NCBI GenBank assembly: GCA_947034885.2
Contig: OX344753.2
Coordinates: 5,704,001 to 5,768,000 of the forward strand
DNA: 64,000 nucleotides
Source: Thuidium tamariscinum
Lineage: Eukaryota; Streptophyta; Bryopsida; Hypnales; Thuidiaceae
Reading direction: 5' to 3'
The position numbers and the translations under genes were made by a program. The notes beneath the pieces were generated by a model. It made no database searches and was not told the origin of the DNA. It worked only from the letters and a program-made list of their open reading frames with translations. Shown here one piece after another: positions 34,866-47,113 of this stretch (positions within the stretch are counted from its first letter, which is position 1; each line of letters starts with the position of its first letter).

Positions 34866-36950
34866 AGATTCTAATGCAATTTGAGTTTGAATGACACTTT
34901 TGAGACCACATTTGATGAATTAACCCCTAAAGTAAAATGATGGCTCATTCTTTTGTGTGGTTGAGATTTCAAAAGTCATTTATAGTTTGTAGAAAATTCA
35001 ACTCCCTTCTCCTCATTTATGTACTAGGTGGGCTTTTTCAATTGAAATCATAATTTCCAATTGAATTGTCTAATACAAGGCGGGCTTGGTCACAATGAAA
35101 ATGCAAGGCAAAGCAAAATGGAATTAGTCTAGGCATTAGTACACATTGGGGCTTGAAATTATTTATTTACAAAATCAATTGTATATATGTTAGGCACATA
35201 CCGTATGATCATCTATACAATAAAACTTCACTTTAGAATTTGAATGGAGTTCAAAAAATTCACCTTTTCCATATCGGCAAGTACAAATGAGTTGAATTTT
35301 CTATAAGGATGGGTGAATTTGAAAACTCGATTGGATAAGAAATGAGCCTCACATAGATTTGAGTAACTACACCACTTCAAGATCTAAATTATTAATGATA
35401 TTCAATTTCAAAAGAGTGTCATTCAAAGTCAACTAGGGGTACAACTTTCATTTAATGCATGGGACCTAGTTAGATCACAACTCAACCAAGACTAGAATGA
35501 AGTTGGGATATAAACTCAATTGCTTGTGTAGGCTACATTGTGAATTTTCAACACATATGTGGGCCCAAGTAGCTGCTTTTTTTCAACTCAAGTTGAAATT
35601 TAAAATACATGTTATCAACATAGAGATGACTTCACCAAAAAAATTCATGGTAAGAAACCAATTTTTTAGCCTTTGGGAGGGTGTCAAAGTTGGCAATTAT
35701 GAAAAAAAATTCAAAACTACACATGTTGGAAGATTTCAAATATCTTTTTTAAAATTAAATCTTTTGATCTTGAAAATTTTCACACATCTTAAGAACATAA
35801 AGTTTATTTCATGCCAAAATTTTCATAATAAGAGAAAAAAGTTCAATCCTTGAGAAGGTGTCAAAGTTTTAAAAAAAGCAAAATTTGTTTATTGCTATAA
35901 ATATCAATTGGTAGATTTTGAAAATCTTTTTTTGTATAAATTTATTGGCCTTGAAATTTAGCATGCATGTTATTAATTAATAGATGATGTTTAAAAAAAT
36001 TCATAGTAAAATATCATTTTTTGAGTTCTCGGGAGGCTATCAAAGTTGGTAGAGGTGAAATTGTTTTTACTACGAATCCTAAAACACCATTTTGATTGGG
36101 ACCCTATTGTACAACTTCAAGTAGCAATCAAATGTTAGTGGATAGTGATCATACTCTCATAGTGAAGGGAGATTGTAACTATTTGAAACTAATTTCAATT
36201 ACTCCAATTTGTTTTCAAAATAATGGAAGTAAAGATTGTCAAAAATACTTCATATGTGTTGTTTTGGATCAAGAACTATACTATTGAATTTCTATGCTAA
36301 AGAATTTGAAGCAAAAATTAGAGAAGAAGTTTTCAAAAGAATTGCAACTATTGTACAGTACAAAGGATTGTTCAAAAAATGAATTCAAAATTTCTTAGGA
36401 ATTTGCAAACTTAGCTTTTTTTTTAACATGATTTTTAAAAAACCCAGAAAAAAAACATTTTGGTGGAATTTTTCTAAACAAAATCTCTATTATCTATCCT
36501 ATATAAATTAAAATATCAAAATTAAAAATTCTCTTGAAATTAAGTGTGTATATGATTTTCTTAATAGTTATAATTTTATTCTATGACAAACTAATACAAA
36601 CCTAGGGCACTTAAGTTGTAGTCTTGTACAATTGAGCCTTCAAATATTTTTATAATTCTTATTACATAACTTGAAAAGCATAGTATAAATACAAGCACAA
36701 ACACCCTTACTTATCTATATTCTAAACTTTCATATAAACATGCATGTTGCCCTATAGGCCTATATATTTTGGCAAAGATAGGTAACATTTGTAATATTCT
36801 TCAGTCTATTTCTAAAATTTAGCAAGTTTGTCTTTAACGAGGCTACCAATCCAAGAATACTTATGTCTAATGTAAAATTTCACTTTGTCCAAGAAAACTT
36901 AACTTCTAAGAGTCTCTAGTATCTTAGAGTTTGAAAACATAATTGCTCTT
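34866..36950. other. Intergenic AT-rich DNA with one TTAA-type end at 34920
   Basis: TTAACCCCTAAAGTAAAATG starts at 34920. Similarity to 6275-6310 suggests a dispersed repeat, but no partner end was located. The plus-strand 118-codon frame at 35497-35853 and the frame at 36096-36287 show no recognisable domain. Confidence 0.4.
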
Positions 36951-37760
36951 GAAGTATTATAAGTCTTAAATGTCACTAAGATATAGAAATCTCAATTGTA
37001 CAATTTTATTGTACACGCATTGTAGGTAATACAAATCAAATTTGGAGTCATTTGGCTATATAGATTGCAAGATTATAATGTTCAAAAAGAATGTTGAAAT
37101 ATTCCTACCAAAACATTTGGATGTGAAATTTGATTTTTAAATGAAAAAACTTTAAAGTACAAATTACAAAGTACTTCAAAGGTACTTCAAAGTATAGAGT
37201 ACTTCAAAGGTACTTCAAAATACAAAATACTAGCATACAAATACATTTAGAAAAGAAAATATTATTCAAATGACTCACTGTATCTGCAAAATGGTTCTAA
37301 AATGTCAAAAATTTGCAAATAAATTCTTCTAAGGTAGAGACTCTTTCTACTACTTAAAATGTTTCCTAGACTCTCATAACTTCTTGGATGCATATGAAAT
37401 TTTAATTTGGATATAAAATAGACTTGTATGCCTAACTTTTAAAATTTTCATTATAGAAAATGGACATTGTATGAAGAAAAAAATAGGCTATTGAAATTTA
37501 GTGTAATACAAAAATGTTTGAATTTTGAACTTTAAATAAATTCCAAACATTCCAAACAACTTAGATTGGTATGAAAATTTTACTATAATATTTAGACTTC
37601 AAGGCAAACTAACATAACAAAATTGATTGAAAATAAACATTAGATAAAGAAGATACAAGCCTCCAAAATTATAGCCATCAAAATAGAGTTTGGTAAATTC
37701 AAATTGAACTCATAAGCTTCAAATGTCTCCTACAAAATTAGTTTATCTTGGATTGTGTTG
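36951..37760 (+). mobile_element. TTAA element, subfamily L, copy 3 (partial, diverged)
   Basis: Shares TAAATGTCACTAAGATAT, GGAGTCATTTGGCTATATAG and CATTAGATAAAGAAGATACA-type landmarks, in order, with subfamily L copies 1 and 2. Both termini have decayed beyond recognition. Confidence 0.5.
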
Positions 37761-38820
37761 AAGAAGGATAGTGACCAAAATAATCAAAAACTATTCTATT
37801 AATGTAATTAGTTCATTCTAAAAGAGCCAATTAAGTTGGAAATTTCTATGCTAGTAGGTTCAATTCTTTAACTAGTTAATACAATCCGACACACTCAATG
37901 ACACATTCATAAATCTTCAATTTGGCTCATTATATCCTCTTGCAACATCTCAATAACTCAATAGGTCTACACTGACTTCACAACACAACTTCCAACTTGG
38001 TTCACATTTTTATAATATATTTTTTATTAGTCTAATTGGTAATAAAATCATTGTTTAGAATTAGAGGTCCACCAAGTAGCTTGATGACACCATCACACTC
38101 ACTTCACTAACATTTAGACTTCACTCTAAATTACTTATAATTCTAGTAATACCATCACACACATCCATTCCAATCTGTAATTCATCATAATTTTCAGACA
38201 CACTTCAACAAATTGCCATCACCAACTTGCACTCCACAACATTGCCACACAAAACTCACTAGGACACTCCATCACTCCACAAACACTTTGACACTCACAA
38301 AAAATAAGAAATTACACATTCTTGGCTGGGACTCACACTAAAACACTCATTAGTGGGTGAAAATGAAATCCAACTTGACAACCTAATAGGAAGCTAGACC
38401 TTGGTAGTTATACAAATTAGGAGAGATGACCTTACTACCTCCAACTACCCAATTGGAACTACAAAATCAACAACACAATTCTCAACAATTCCAATCCTAA
38501 TTGGAAAGAAGGTGACATGTTCTAAACTAAATAGAATCATCTCCAATTTGATAAAAACATCATGTCATCTTTTTCACCTTGACTAACAGCACCCTCAAAA
38601 TGAACTCAAATTAGATACAACAAACTATCAAAATGATCCACTTGAACACAAAATTGATAACCAACAACTCAAAAATAGTGAAAACACATGCATTTTCACA
38701 AAAAATACAAAATTAAAAGCCTAATCGGTAATCTACAAATTGATTTGAAAGTTTTCCATCACAAACTACCCTACATGAAGGTTAGATTTGGCATAAATTA
38801 AGTCATCTATGTAAAGAAAG
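37761..38820. other. Intergenic DNA
   Basis: CA/AC-rich, AT-rich text from about 37.9 to 38.3 kb without a feature. Confidence 0.5.
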
Positions 38821-40016
38821 GAGTGATTGCAAGAAACACTTACTATATTTTGTATTAAACATTCATGTGGAAGTTGTTTTGGGCCATAAGTGTTACAAAA
38901 ATGATTGAATGAATTTGAAATCTAGAAGTTTTTTATTGCAATAGAAAGTGTACTTGAAGTACTTCAACTTTTTCAAATTAATTCAATAGGTGAGATTCAA
39001 TTTCAAATATATGTCATAAAGATGATTTTGGTGGTTCTAGGACACTACTAGGTACCATTCTTGAAGATTTATGTTGTTGAATTTAGTAGGCTAGCTCTTC
39101 TAACAAATGCATATCCAAAACATGTTCCATGTGTATATTGCATTGGCCTCAAGTATGCTATATTTAGATAGAACCTTGGAATTTATATTGAAGGGTCATT
39201 GTAAGAAACGCAACTCCTATTTGATATCACAATTGAAGTGACATTGTCATTTCTTGCTATAACTTTTGAATCCTCAACCCAGTTATTAGTTCTTTTTTTA
39301 AATTCTATTTTTACAAATCAAAATGTCATACTACCAATTTTCATGAGATTTTATAGTTTTCTAATTCACTTACTTCAAGAATTTCCTTTGCTTTTTATTC
39401 CCTAGGGTACTTTTTAAAAAAGTGTATGTATATTAAACATATTTTTTACATTTAAAATATTTTATTTTTATAATTTTAAAGTACTCTTGAAAAATAAAGT
39501 AGTACTAAGCCAAATTGTTACAAAAAAACACATGGTGTTTCTTACAATGATCATGAATTAAGAATGTTTTTTTAGATTTGGCTTTGATGTTCCTTTTTTC
39601 CTCTTAATTGGCATTTGGAAACAATGGCTACTTTTGAAATAAATATTCAAGTGCATTTTCTAATTTAAAAAAATTGAATTGCAAAAGTCTCATATTTTAA
39701 TATAAATTATAGCTTGCGGCCTACAATACAGGATTTCAATGTACTCTCAAAAGACTCAAAAGTACTAGTAGGAGCTTGTAGCACCTCCAATTTTCCAATA
39801 TGGATTGTTTTTATGGCAAATTAAGTATTATTGTCCTCCTTGCCATGCAATGATAAACATCATGTGTTGTTTGAAAATAGATTTAAAATCCAATCCATCT
39901 TCTATATTTTATGTTCCATGCTCTTAATAATATTGAAGGTGATTTGTAGTACAAAAAAACTAAAGGTTGAAAATAATAAATGCAACAAATACTTAAAGTG
40001 ATTATTGCAATCATCC
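38821..40016 (+). mobile_element. TIR family B, copy 5, with a further copy nested inside
   Basis: Left end GAGTGATTGCAAGAAACACT, right end GTGATTATTGCAATCATCC. The flanks are AAAG and AAAA (imperfect duplication). Removing the nested copy leaves about 830 bp. Confidence 0.6.
39193..39553 (+). mobile_element. TIR family B, copy 3 (361-bp internal-deletion form)
   Basis: Ends GGGTCATTGTAAGAAACGCA and GGTGTTTCTTACAATGATCA, with TGAA on both sides (39189-39192 and 39554-39557). About half the usual length. Confidence 0.8.
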
Positions 40017-40193
40017 AAAAGTGCTACATGTATCTTGTAAATGATATGAGGTGATATGAATCCTTGAGAATTTGACGTGAAAATTCAATTTTAGCACCTA
40101 AGTGCAAAATTAGACCTTCACATATAGTAGAAAAGAAAACATAGATTTTCCAATAAGTTTTGTTACATTCAAATATCTAATGCAAAAATAACA
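40017..40193. other. Short spacer
   Basis: No feature. Confidence 0.5.
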
Positions 40194-40770
40194 ATGTCAT
40201 TGTAAGAAACACCAAGTCACCAACCATTTTTTTGTCACAATGAGATTGGTTTTTTTGTCATCTTCCACAACTTTTGAATAATAAATCCAATGAAAAAAAT
40301 CAAAAAATCTATTTGTATCTATCTTAATTTTTATTGAATCCCTTGTTTTGTTTTTAAATTTTTTAAATTTAATATTTAAAAGTCAATTTTATTAATTTGT
40401 CACATTCTTAGATTTTGGATTTTTGACTACAAGAAGTGGTCTAAATAAATAAATAATTTTTAGTTGAATTCTTATGTATATTTTTATCAATAGGTGGACA
40501 TGTTCCTATCAAATGGCATCTAAAAATACGTTATTCTATATCTCCATATTCATGAAAGTAGGCCTCCCTTTTACACATACTTCTAAATAATAGGAATGGT
40601 TTTGACCTATTTTTTGGGGTCAAATCACATCACCATTAAGTCTTCACAAATGGAAAATTTTTAGTTTATTTTAAAATAATTTTTCCTATTATTTGCAAAT
40701 TAAAACGTCAAAAATTGTATTTTTGGTGGCATATTCTTGGACATAGAAGTTTGGATAGAAAAAGTTTATC
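40194..40770 (+). mobile_element. TIR family B, copy 9 (right end missing)
   Basis: Starts ATGTCATTGTAAGAAACACC. Internal similarity to copy 4 runs through AGGCCTCCCTTTTACACATA. The right end is replaced by the subfamily K element starting at 40779. Confidence 0.6.
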
Positions 40771-40778
40771 TTGAGGTT

Positions 40779-41118
40779 TTAACTCCTAAACGCCCAAATT
40801 ACATTTTTTCGCAACATAGCAATTTTAGGTAGCTTACTACAAATAGAGATTTTTTATTTCTTTGGAATTTTCACAAATCATTTGCCCAAAGAGTAGCTTC
40901 AAGGCCCAACAATATTCATAGTTTTTGACTACATAGTTAAAAAGTTATTGTAAGATATAGTTTTCATTGTTTAGCAAGCAATTTGGGTAACAAAAAAATT
41001 ATTTAAAAATTATTTTCTTAAAAAGAAAATTTGAAATTGATTTATTATATTTTTACCTTAGTAGAAATCTTTAATTCAATCCATTTTGATCAATGTGTCA
41101 AAAGTTATAAAGAGTTTT
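40779..41118 (+). mobile_element. TTAA element, subfamily K, copy 3a (left half)
   Basis: Starts TTAACTCCTAAACGCCC and follows copy 2 to the phrase CAATGTGTCAAAAGTTATAA. Confidence 0.6.
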
Positions 41119-41509
41119 TGCCAATCCCAATGGCAAAAATGTTTTAGTTAAAAAATCTACACCTACTCTTCTTTTTTTTTCCAAAGATATCAAAAATTGA
41201 ATTAAATAAAGAATTTTGAACTTTTTTGTAATGCAAAGATTCTATAACTAGTCACAAACTACTCCAAATTAAAACTCCTCATAACTTTTGACTCACTGAT
41301 CAAAATCAAATGATTCAAAGCTTCCCACTTAGGTAAAATATTATAAACCAATTTCAAATTTTTTATTTCTTAAAAAAATAAATTTTAAAGAAGTTTTTTT
41401 TTTGCCTGGATTGACCATTGAGTAAAGAAAGTGACATATCATGCCATAACTTTTTAACCATGTAGTTAAAGCTATGAAAATTGTTGGGCCTCAAGGCTAC
41501 TCCTTAGAT
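41119..41509 (-). mobile_element. TTAA element, subfamily K, copy 3b (inverted half)
   Basis: The same region of subfamily K in the opposite orientation (CTCATAACTTTTGACTCACT, then CAAGGCTACTCCTTAG). Together with 3a it makes a large imperfect palindrome of about 240-bp arms. Confidence 0.6.
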
Positions 41510-41781
41510 GGCGAATTTTGTTAAAATGGCGGCATTTCAAATGCCATTTTTCAGACCATGCGGTCTGAATTGAAAACTAACATCTAGGATAGGTATAGAT
41601 TTTCATAAATCTAGGAGATATATAGATTTCAAAAATCTATGACAATTTTACATTTCAGATCGTACAATCTCAAATGTCTTCGACAGGTATAGATTTCAAA
41701 TGTACTACTATCTTGTGTGTTTCAAATTCCATATTTAGGGCCACCTTCTCCCTTAGCTTTACCAAGGTGGGTACTAGATAT

Positions 41782-42188
41782 GGTAGATGGCTCTAAAACG
41801 GCCCCTCTCCTTGCAACCACCCCATAGGTGGTTGTAAAATGGATGGGAGCTGATCTTTAAATGGACCACTGTCGCTACGGAATGAATCAAGAAAATTTAT
41901 TTTATTTTATTCTGAGAACCAATCATTTCTTCTATAGTTCAGAAATTGTTTTAGTAGTTGCAGGGGGACAGATTATGGGACACCTATGGTCACAAATAGG
42001 TATCTACTACATAAATCTTTGAAAATTCATAACTAATTCAAAATGATTGAAAAAAATATAAAACCACCTGTGTTACATTCAGCATCCATTTTTCTTTCTC
42101 TGAAAAATGAGCTAAAAATATTCCTGTTTATGCAAACATATGAAAAGGCGGATCAGCCCTTAAAGTGTCGCTTTTAGAGCCATCTACC
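41782..42188. mobile_element. TIR element related to family N
   Basis: Terminal inverted repeat GGTAGATGGCTCTAAAA at 41782 and TTTTAGAGCCATCTACC ending at 42188. GGTGGGTACTAG just outside the left arm resembles the outer end of the family N copy at 30578. Confidence 0.7.
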
Positions 42189-43031
42189 CTACCCCCTTAA
42201 ACCTCCACTTTGCCTAGTTACTACTACTAGACTAGTCAAATTGTCATATTTTCTTGTTGGCAAATGAAAAGAGGTTCCACTGCACTAAAGCACAGATGAC
42301 ATTTGAATCACATTACCAAAGTTACAAAGCCAGGTCAAGTTTTTTTTGTTCTTTCATTGTTTCTCCTGTTTTGTTGAGGTTTCTAAACTTCATTTCTTCC
42401 ACATACTGTACTTAGGTACACACTGATTTGGAAGACTGATGATGTTGGGTTTAAGCAGGGTGCGACTGATTTGGAAAGTCCAATCATGATGAGTACCGGC
42501 CAAATCCTGATCGATCATGCTGGCAAAGCCCTTTCATGGTGAACCTCGCTCCTCAGCTCCCTTCTCCTCCGGTCCTCCCTTCTTCCCTGCCACACAGATG
42601 CTGTGCGAGTGCGTTCATGATAACTCCGCCAAGCTCAGTACTCACCATTATTTTCTGACTCGATCTGCAAGTCTCCCCCAGGCCACTCTCTGATCAATAA
42701 GTCCCGAGATGGGGTGGAGTGTTTTTTTCTGGAAGCTGGCATGGCATGGCATGGCATGGCGGGGTGCCTGCCTGAAGAAAAGGAAAGGCCGGAAAATCTT
42801 CACAAGAAGCTAGCTAGACTGAGCGGATCGGAATCTGAAGCGCAAGGACGACGACGACGACGGACTCAGCTCCTAGCTTAGTTAGTTCACATCCGTCCTC
42901 CCCGGCCCGGCCTACTGGGATAGGCCGGATCGATGGTGGGGGAGGAGGGGGGGGGTGCGGGCCAGCTAGCGCAGCGCGCGCAGAGCAGATCAGAGCAGAG
43001 TTGGGTGGAAGATCGAAGCCAAGTACGTACA

Positions 43032-43036
<5 letters not shown>
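42189..43036. promoter_or_regulatory. GC-rich island, gene-like flank without a recognised gene
   Basis: From about 42.4 kb the DNA becomes GC-rich with CpG, AGCTAGC and CATGG repeats and CT-rich runs, like the flanks of the two real genes. Translations of both strands give no recognisable domain. It may be a promoter/5' UTR or a non-coding transcript. Confidence 0.3.

Positions 43037-43083
<47 letters not shown>
43037..43083. repeat. (GA)n microsatellite, about 23 repeats
   Basis: Uninterrupted AG alternation. Such tracts are frequent in plant promoters and 5' UTRs. It causes the Arg/Glu and Ser/Leu repeat frames on either strand. Confidence 0.98.
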
Positions 43084-43088
<5 letters not shown>

Positions 43089-43620
43089 TGAATCACCCTG
43101 TGATCCTCCGTAGTCCTGACTCCCTGCACCCTTCACTTATTAAGCTTAAAAGCCCTCTGCTACATCGACACTCTAGGAAACTTTGACTTGACTTGGACTC
43201 CATAGCTGGCACGGCGGGTTCCCCTGATCGATCCAATTGCACTGACTGCTGGTTTTTCTTAATTTGTTTTTATAATAAGAGAGAAAAATTCTTCATAGGG
43301 ATAGGCGAAGGGAACTGAAGGGAAGGATTTCCATGGCGTCACGCCCTGACACAAAGTCCGATCGATGGATCGATCGATCGATCCAACTGCTGGGTTTCCC
43401 CATGCCATGCCACTTCCCCCAGCCAGCCAGGCAGGCGCGGCAGCAGTCCTTCCGTCCGTCCGTCCCGAAACCCCAGTCGTCTACAGGTGCAGCTGGGAAT
43501 CTCGCACTCCTAGCTCAAGTGTGCAGTCAGGCACTCTTCCAATTCTCAAGTGGAATAATAACCATACTAATACGTGAATAATGATTATATTAATTTCTTA
43601 AGTGAGGTGTGGACTTTGTC
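43084..43620. promoter_or_regulatory. Continuation of the GC-rich island
   Basis: Contains a GATC tandem (43361-43382), CCGTCCGTCC and AGCCAGCCAGG runs. The 82- and 70-codon plus-strand frames at 43333-43581 overlap each other and are not convincing genes. Confidence 0.3.
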
Positions 43621-45464
43621 AGCTGGATCCCTTGGCGTCACTTTGACAGCATTTTAACACATGTAAGAGTGAGATCTACTGAGGGGGAGAGAGATCTTTG
43701 GGTACAAGAGTCAAATCTGTGGAGATCAAGTTGGTATCACTCGGTAAGTTAAAGATGATTTTCTTACGCAATTTCAAAGGGAGAAAAACTGGGGGACGGA
43801 GGCCATGGAAATCGGACAACTGAGGCGTGAGTGAACCCCTGCTTCTTTTAAGAAAGCAGTGGCCATATGCCAATTTTGCAATGCCATGGATCACTGATAA
43901 GGGTACTAAGTGGAACTTGTTGGTTTTTTGGGTTTGTTTTTTTCAAAACCTGGAGTTTCTGTCAAGTGTAACTTGTGAAAATCTTGACGAGTTGTAGTTG
44001 CTAGTAAGAGGGGTCTATAGGTATCAGTGATTCCAAAATGCGAAGTCACAAGTAGCCGAAGCTGCCCCAAACACTGCCAAATGTGCAAAAAAACTATTCC
44101 ACATTGAGGTATTTCCAGTTACTGTAGCTACTGTAGAATTTTGGAAGAGATTTTATGAGATTAACCCACGTTCATAAACACTGAGTGACCTGGAACGTGA
44201 TGTGTGTTTGTAAAGTGTCCTAACCACTGATCCTAATTTTCAGAGGAGCTGCACGATCAAGACTTTTGAGTCACTTGGAAAGACATAAATTTGCACCTAA
44301 TCCACCTATTGGAAGAGCATCTCCACCCTTCCATGGAAAAATTGCCTTCTCAAATGGCGTTTTCTAGGCTCAATTGTCTTTCAAGGCTCAACCAACAATG
44401 TAGTTCCCCACCTTTTCTCTTCATATCTTGTGCTTAAACACTACATTTTTGCACTCACATTCATTGGTGGCAATTGCTATAGTTGTCAGGCTTTTCAAAA
44501 AGTGTTACAAGAACATTTTTAAACAAGATAAATCCAAGATTGGTGAAGAAATGGGTAGATTGGTCACAAAGCAAGAAGAAGCTCAATCTTATTGAAATGG
44601 TCGTAAATGTTGGAAGTTCAAATGCTTGGGGTACTTTGAAATTTGAAGCTACCTTCACCTTGAAATATTTGACATCAATAAATTGAATCCCTAAAATATG
44701 CACAATATCAACACCTTGACACACACACCCCTCCCAAATGTGTACCTCAATATGAATCCCCCAAACCTTGCATTAGAAGACATTATATTTTCAATACACT
44801 GAAAATAAAGTCTAGTTCTAATCAACATTTTCTAGTGATGTAATTCTAGTTTTTTTAAATTTTGTCCCAAGGAAGGAGAAATCCCTTCAAATATTTCCTT
44901 GTCATAAGTTGACAAGAGAAGCCATATTCTCTTTACAAAAAGACTTTGATTTCATAGCTAGCGGAAATTAAGAGCTTCTTCATCTTTAGTCTTTTTTCTT
45001 ATTTTAAAGATAAGAACTATACTTTTCATTTTATTTTGCCTTGCTTCCCAATGAGCTTCCCAAAGCAAATTACTTTAAATTTTAGCTATATCTATACATT
45101 GAAGAAATATTTATTTAATTTTTGTTTTAAAATAGTATTACAACATAATTATTGCTTGAACTATTTTAGAGCATGAACAATGCATGATTGGAATCAAGGA
45201 TAATATTGGAATTTCAAAGTAGAAGGTTGTGGACCTCATTCCATTTTGGTACTTCTTGATCCAATGTCAACATTTAAAACCAACAATCAAAACTCAAACT
45301 TCAAGTGAACTTTCCCATACTATAAAACAAAAGAGAAGAAAAGATTATACATTAAAAAATACTTTTCATGCAAAAAAAGTAAGGTCAAATTTATTGGCAC
45401 AAATAACAATGCTTGAAAATGTATGACAATTATCAATTAATGCTTGAAAACATATGACAGTTAT
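43621..45464. other. Intergenic DNA
   Basis: GAGCATCTCCACCCTTCC at 44316 resembles a common plant MITE end but no partner was found. Frames at 44461-44724 and 45229-45426 are unassigned. Confidence 0.45.
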
Positions 45465-46197
45465 GGGTGATTGCAAGAAAGACCGGTACTATTTTGCGTC
45501 ACACTTTGAATGACGGAGTTGTTATTGATTATAACTTTTAAAGTATGAACCATATTGACTTGAAATTTTGACTAAAGATATCTGACATGACAACAATAAA
45601 ATTAATTATTTTTCAAAAAAATTCAAAAATCATTTTATAATTAAATTTCAATTAAGCTAATTTGTCACACTTTGCGGTTTAGGGGTTTTTAGTTTTGGGG
45701 AGCATCCAAAATTAATGATCTAAAGCTAAAATTTCTATGGCCTATTCCCATACTAGGTAGGCATGTTTCTACCAAAGGAAATCTCAAAAATCATTATTCT
45801 CTTTCCTATACATATGCGTGAATAGGCCTCCCTTGCGCGCATACTTTTGAACATTTGAGATGGTTTTGAGATCATTATTTTGGTGAAATCTCTTCATCAT
45901 AAAGTTCTCCCCAATTGAAAATTTTAAGTTTTTTTTAAAATTCTTTTTCCTATTTTTTACAAATTAAAATGTCAAAGTAGCTATTTTCATGAAAATTTGC
46001 ACTTTTCTAGTTCTCCTACTTAGAGAATTTTCCTACACTTTTACTTCCTAAGGTACCTTCTTCTTAGAGGTATATACCTAAAACATATTTTTTACATTTT
46101 TTAAGAATTGTTTTTCTAATTATACAGTACTCCCGAAAATTTCAGCAGTACTATGGAAAACGCTACATAAATCGGTCGGTCTTTCTTGCAATGACCC
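45465..46197 (+). mobile_element. TIR family B, copy 4 (733 bp)
   Basis: Ends GGGTGATTGCAAGAAAGACC and GGTCTTTCTTGCAATGACCC, flanked by TTAT on both sides (45461-45464, 46198-46201). Exactly the length of copy 1. Confidence 0.88.
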
Positions 46198-46698
46198 TTA
46201 TCATCCAATTTAGGTCTCCATATTTTGCCAACTTGTTAAGTTTGGAAAAAAAAATGGCAAACATAAGAATAAAGAGAGACCAATATGATCTCATAGGGAG
46301 TATTTGTTGGAGCTACTCCTTCATGGAGTATGTGGTTACCATTTCGAAAGTTAGTTCCATTGCAATGCCACTCAATAGTAAAAAATCACAAATTTGAGAG
46401 AAAAAATAGAATGTAAACCAATCTAATAGAGTCAAAATGACTATTTTGTCATGCTCGAATAGTTTAAATTTCTTAAAAAAATTCCTTGTGAAGACTGATT
46501 TGTAAGAACTGGAGAGAACAATTGAATTGAATTTTGAAAAATTATAAATTTCTTATAAGATTTTGAAGTGTACTATCCAATGGGGCCAAAACAATCTCTA
46601 AACTACCCTAAAACCAACAAAAAATATATCCATAATAGTCATCTTAGTCATACAAAGTGATCATGATATTTCTTAACATGTTCACAACTTGAAGGCCT
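46198..46698. other. Intergenic DNA
   Basis: The plus-strand 68-codon frame at 46191-46397 overlaps the element end and is not called. Confidence 0.5.
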
Positions 46699-47079
46699 TT
46701 AACCCTAGAACGTCTGGATCCATCTCCAAAATTGGCTACTTTGGAAAAATCATTATAAAGTATTATTTGTTGGAATATTTTGGACTTGATGTACAAGTAA
46801 AAGTTGTAGATTATGAATTTCAGATTCAATCTGTACAGTTAGATTCACCAATGCTATCATCAATTTTTTTTTATAAATTTTGAAAAAGAAAATTCTGAAT
46901 ATCTTCTGAATTCAATTACAAGCAAAGTATTATCATTTTCTGAGTGAAACTTGTTGGAATGGATTTGAAATGAGGTTCTCATCCATTAGATGAAATCTGA
47001 GGGCATTAGGAGACCGTTTCGGGTCTGTTCCCGAAACGGCTCCCAATGCCGCAGATCCTCGTCAGGCCGACTTTTATGG

Positions 47080-47113
<34 letters not shown>

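Noticed and set aside
35497-35853. 118-codon plus-strand frame
   Set aside because: K/F/I-rich low-complexity translation typical of AT-rich noise. No upstream promoter-like composition.
41119-41509. Separate new repeat family
   Set aside because: It is subfamily K in inverted orientation; the same landmark phrases occur in reverse order.
42887-43186. Ser/Leu- and Arg/Glu-repeat frames
   Set aside because: Both are translations of the (GA)n microsatellite at 43037-43083.
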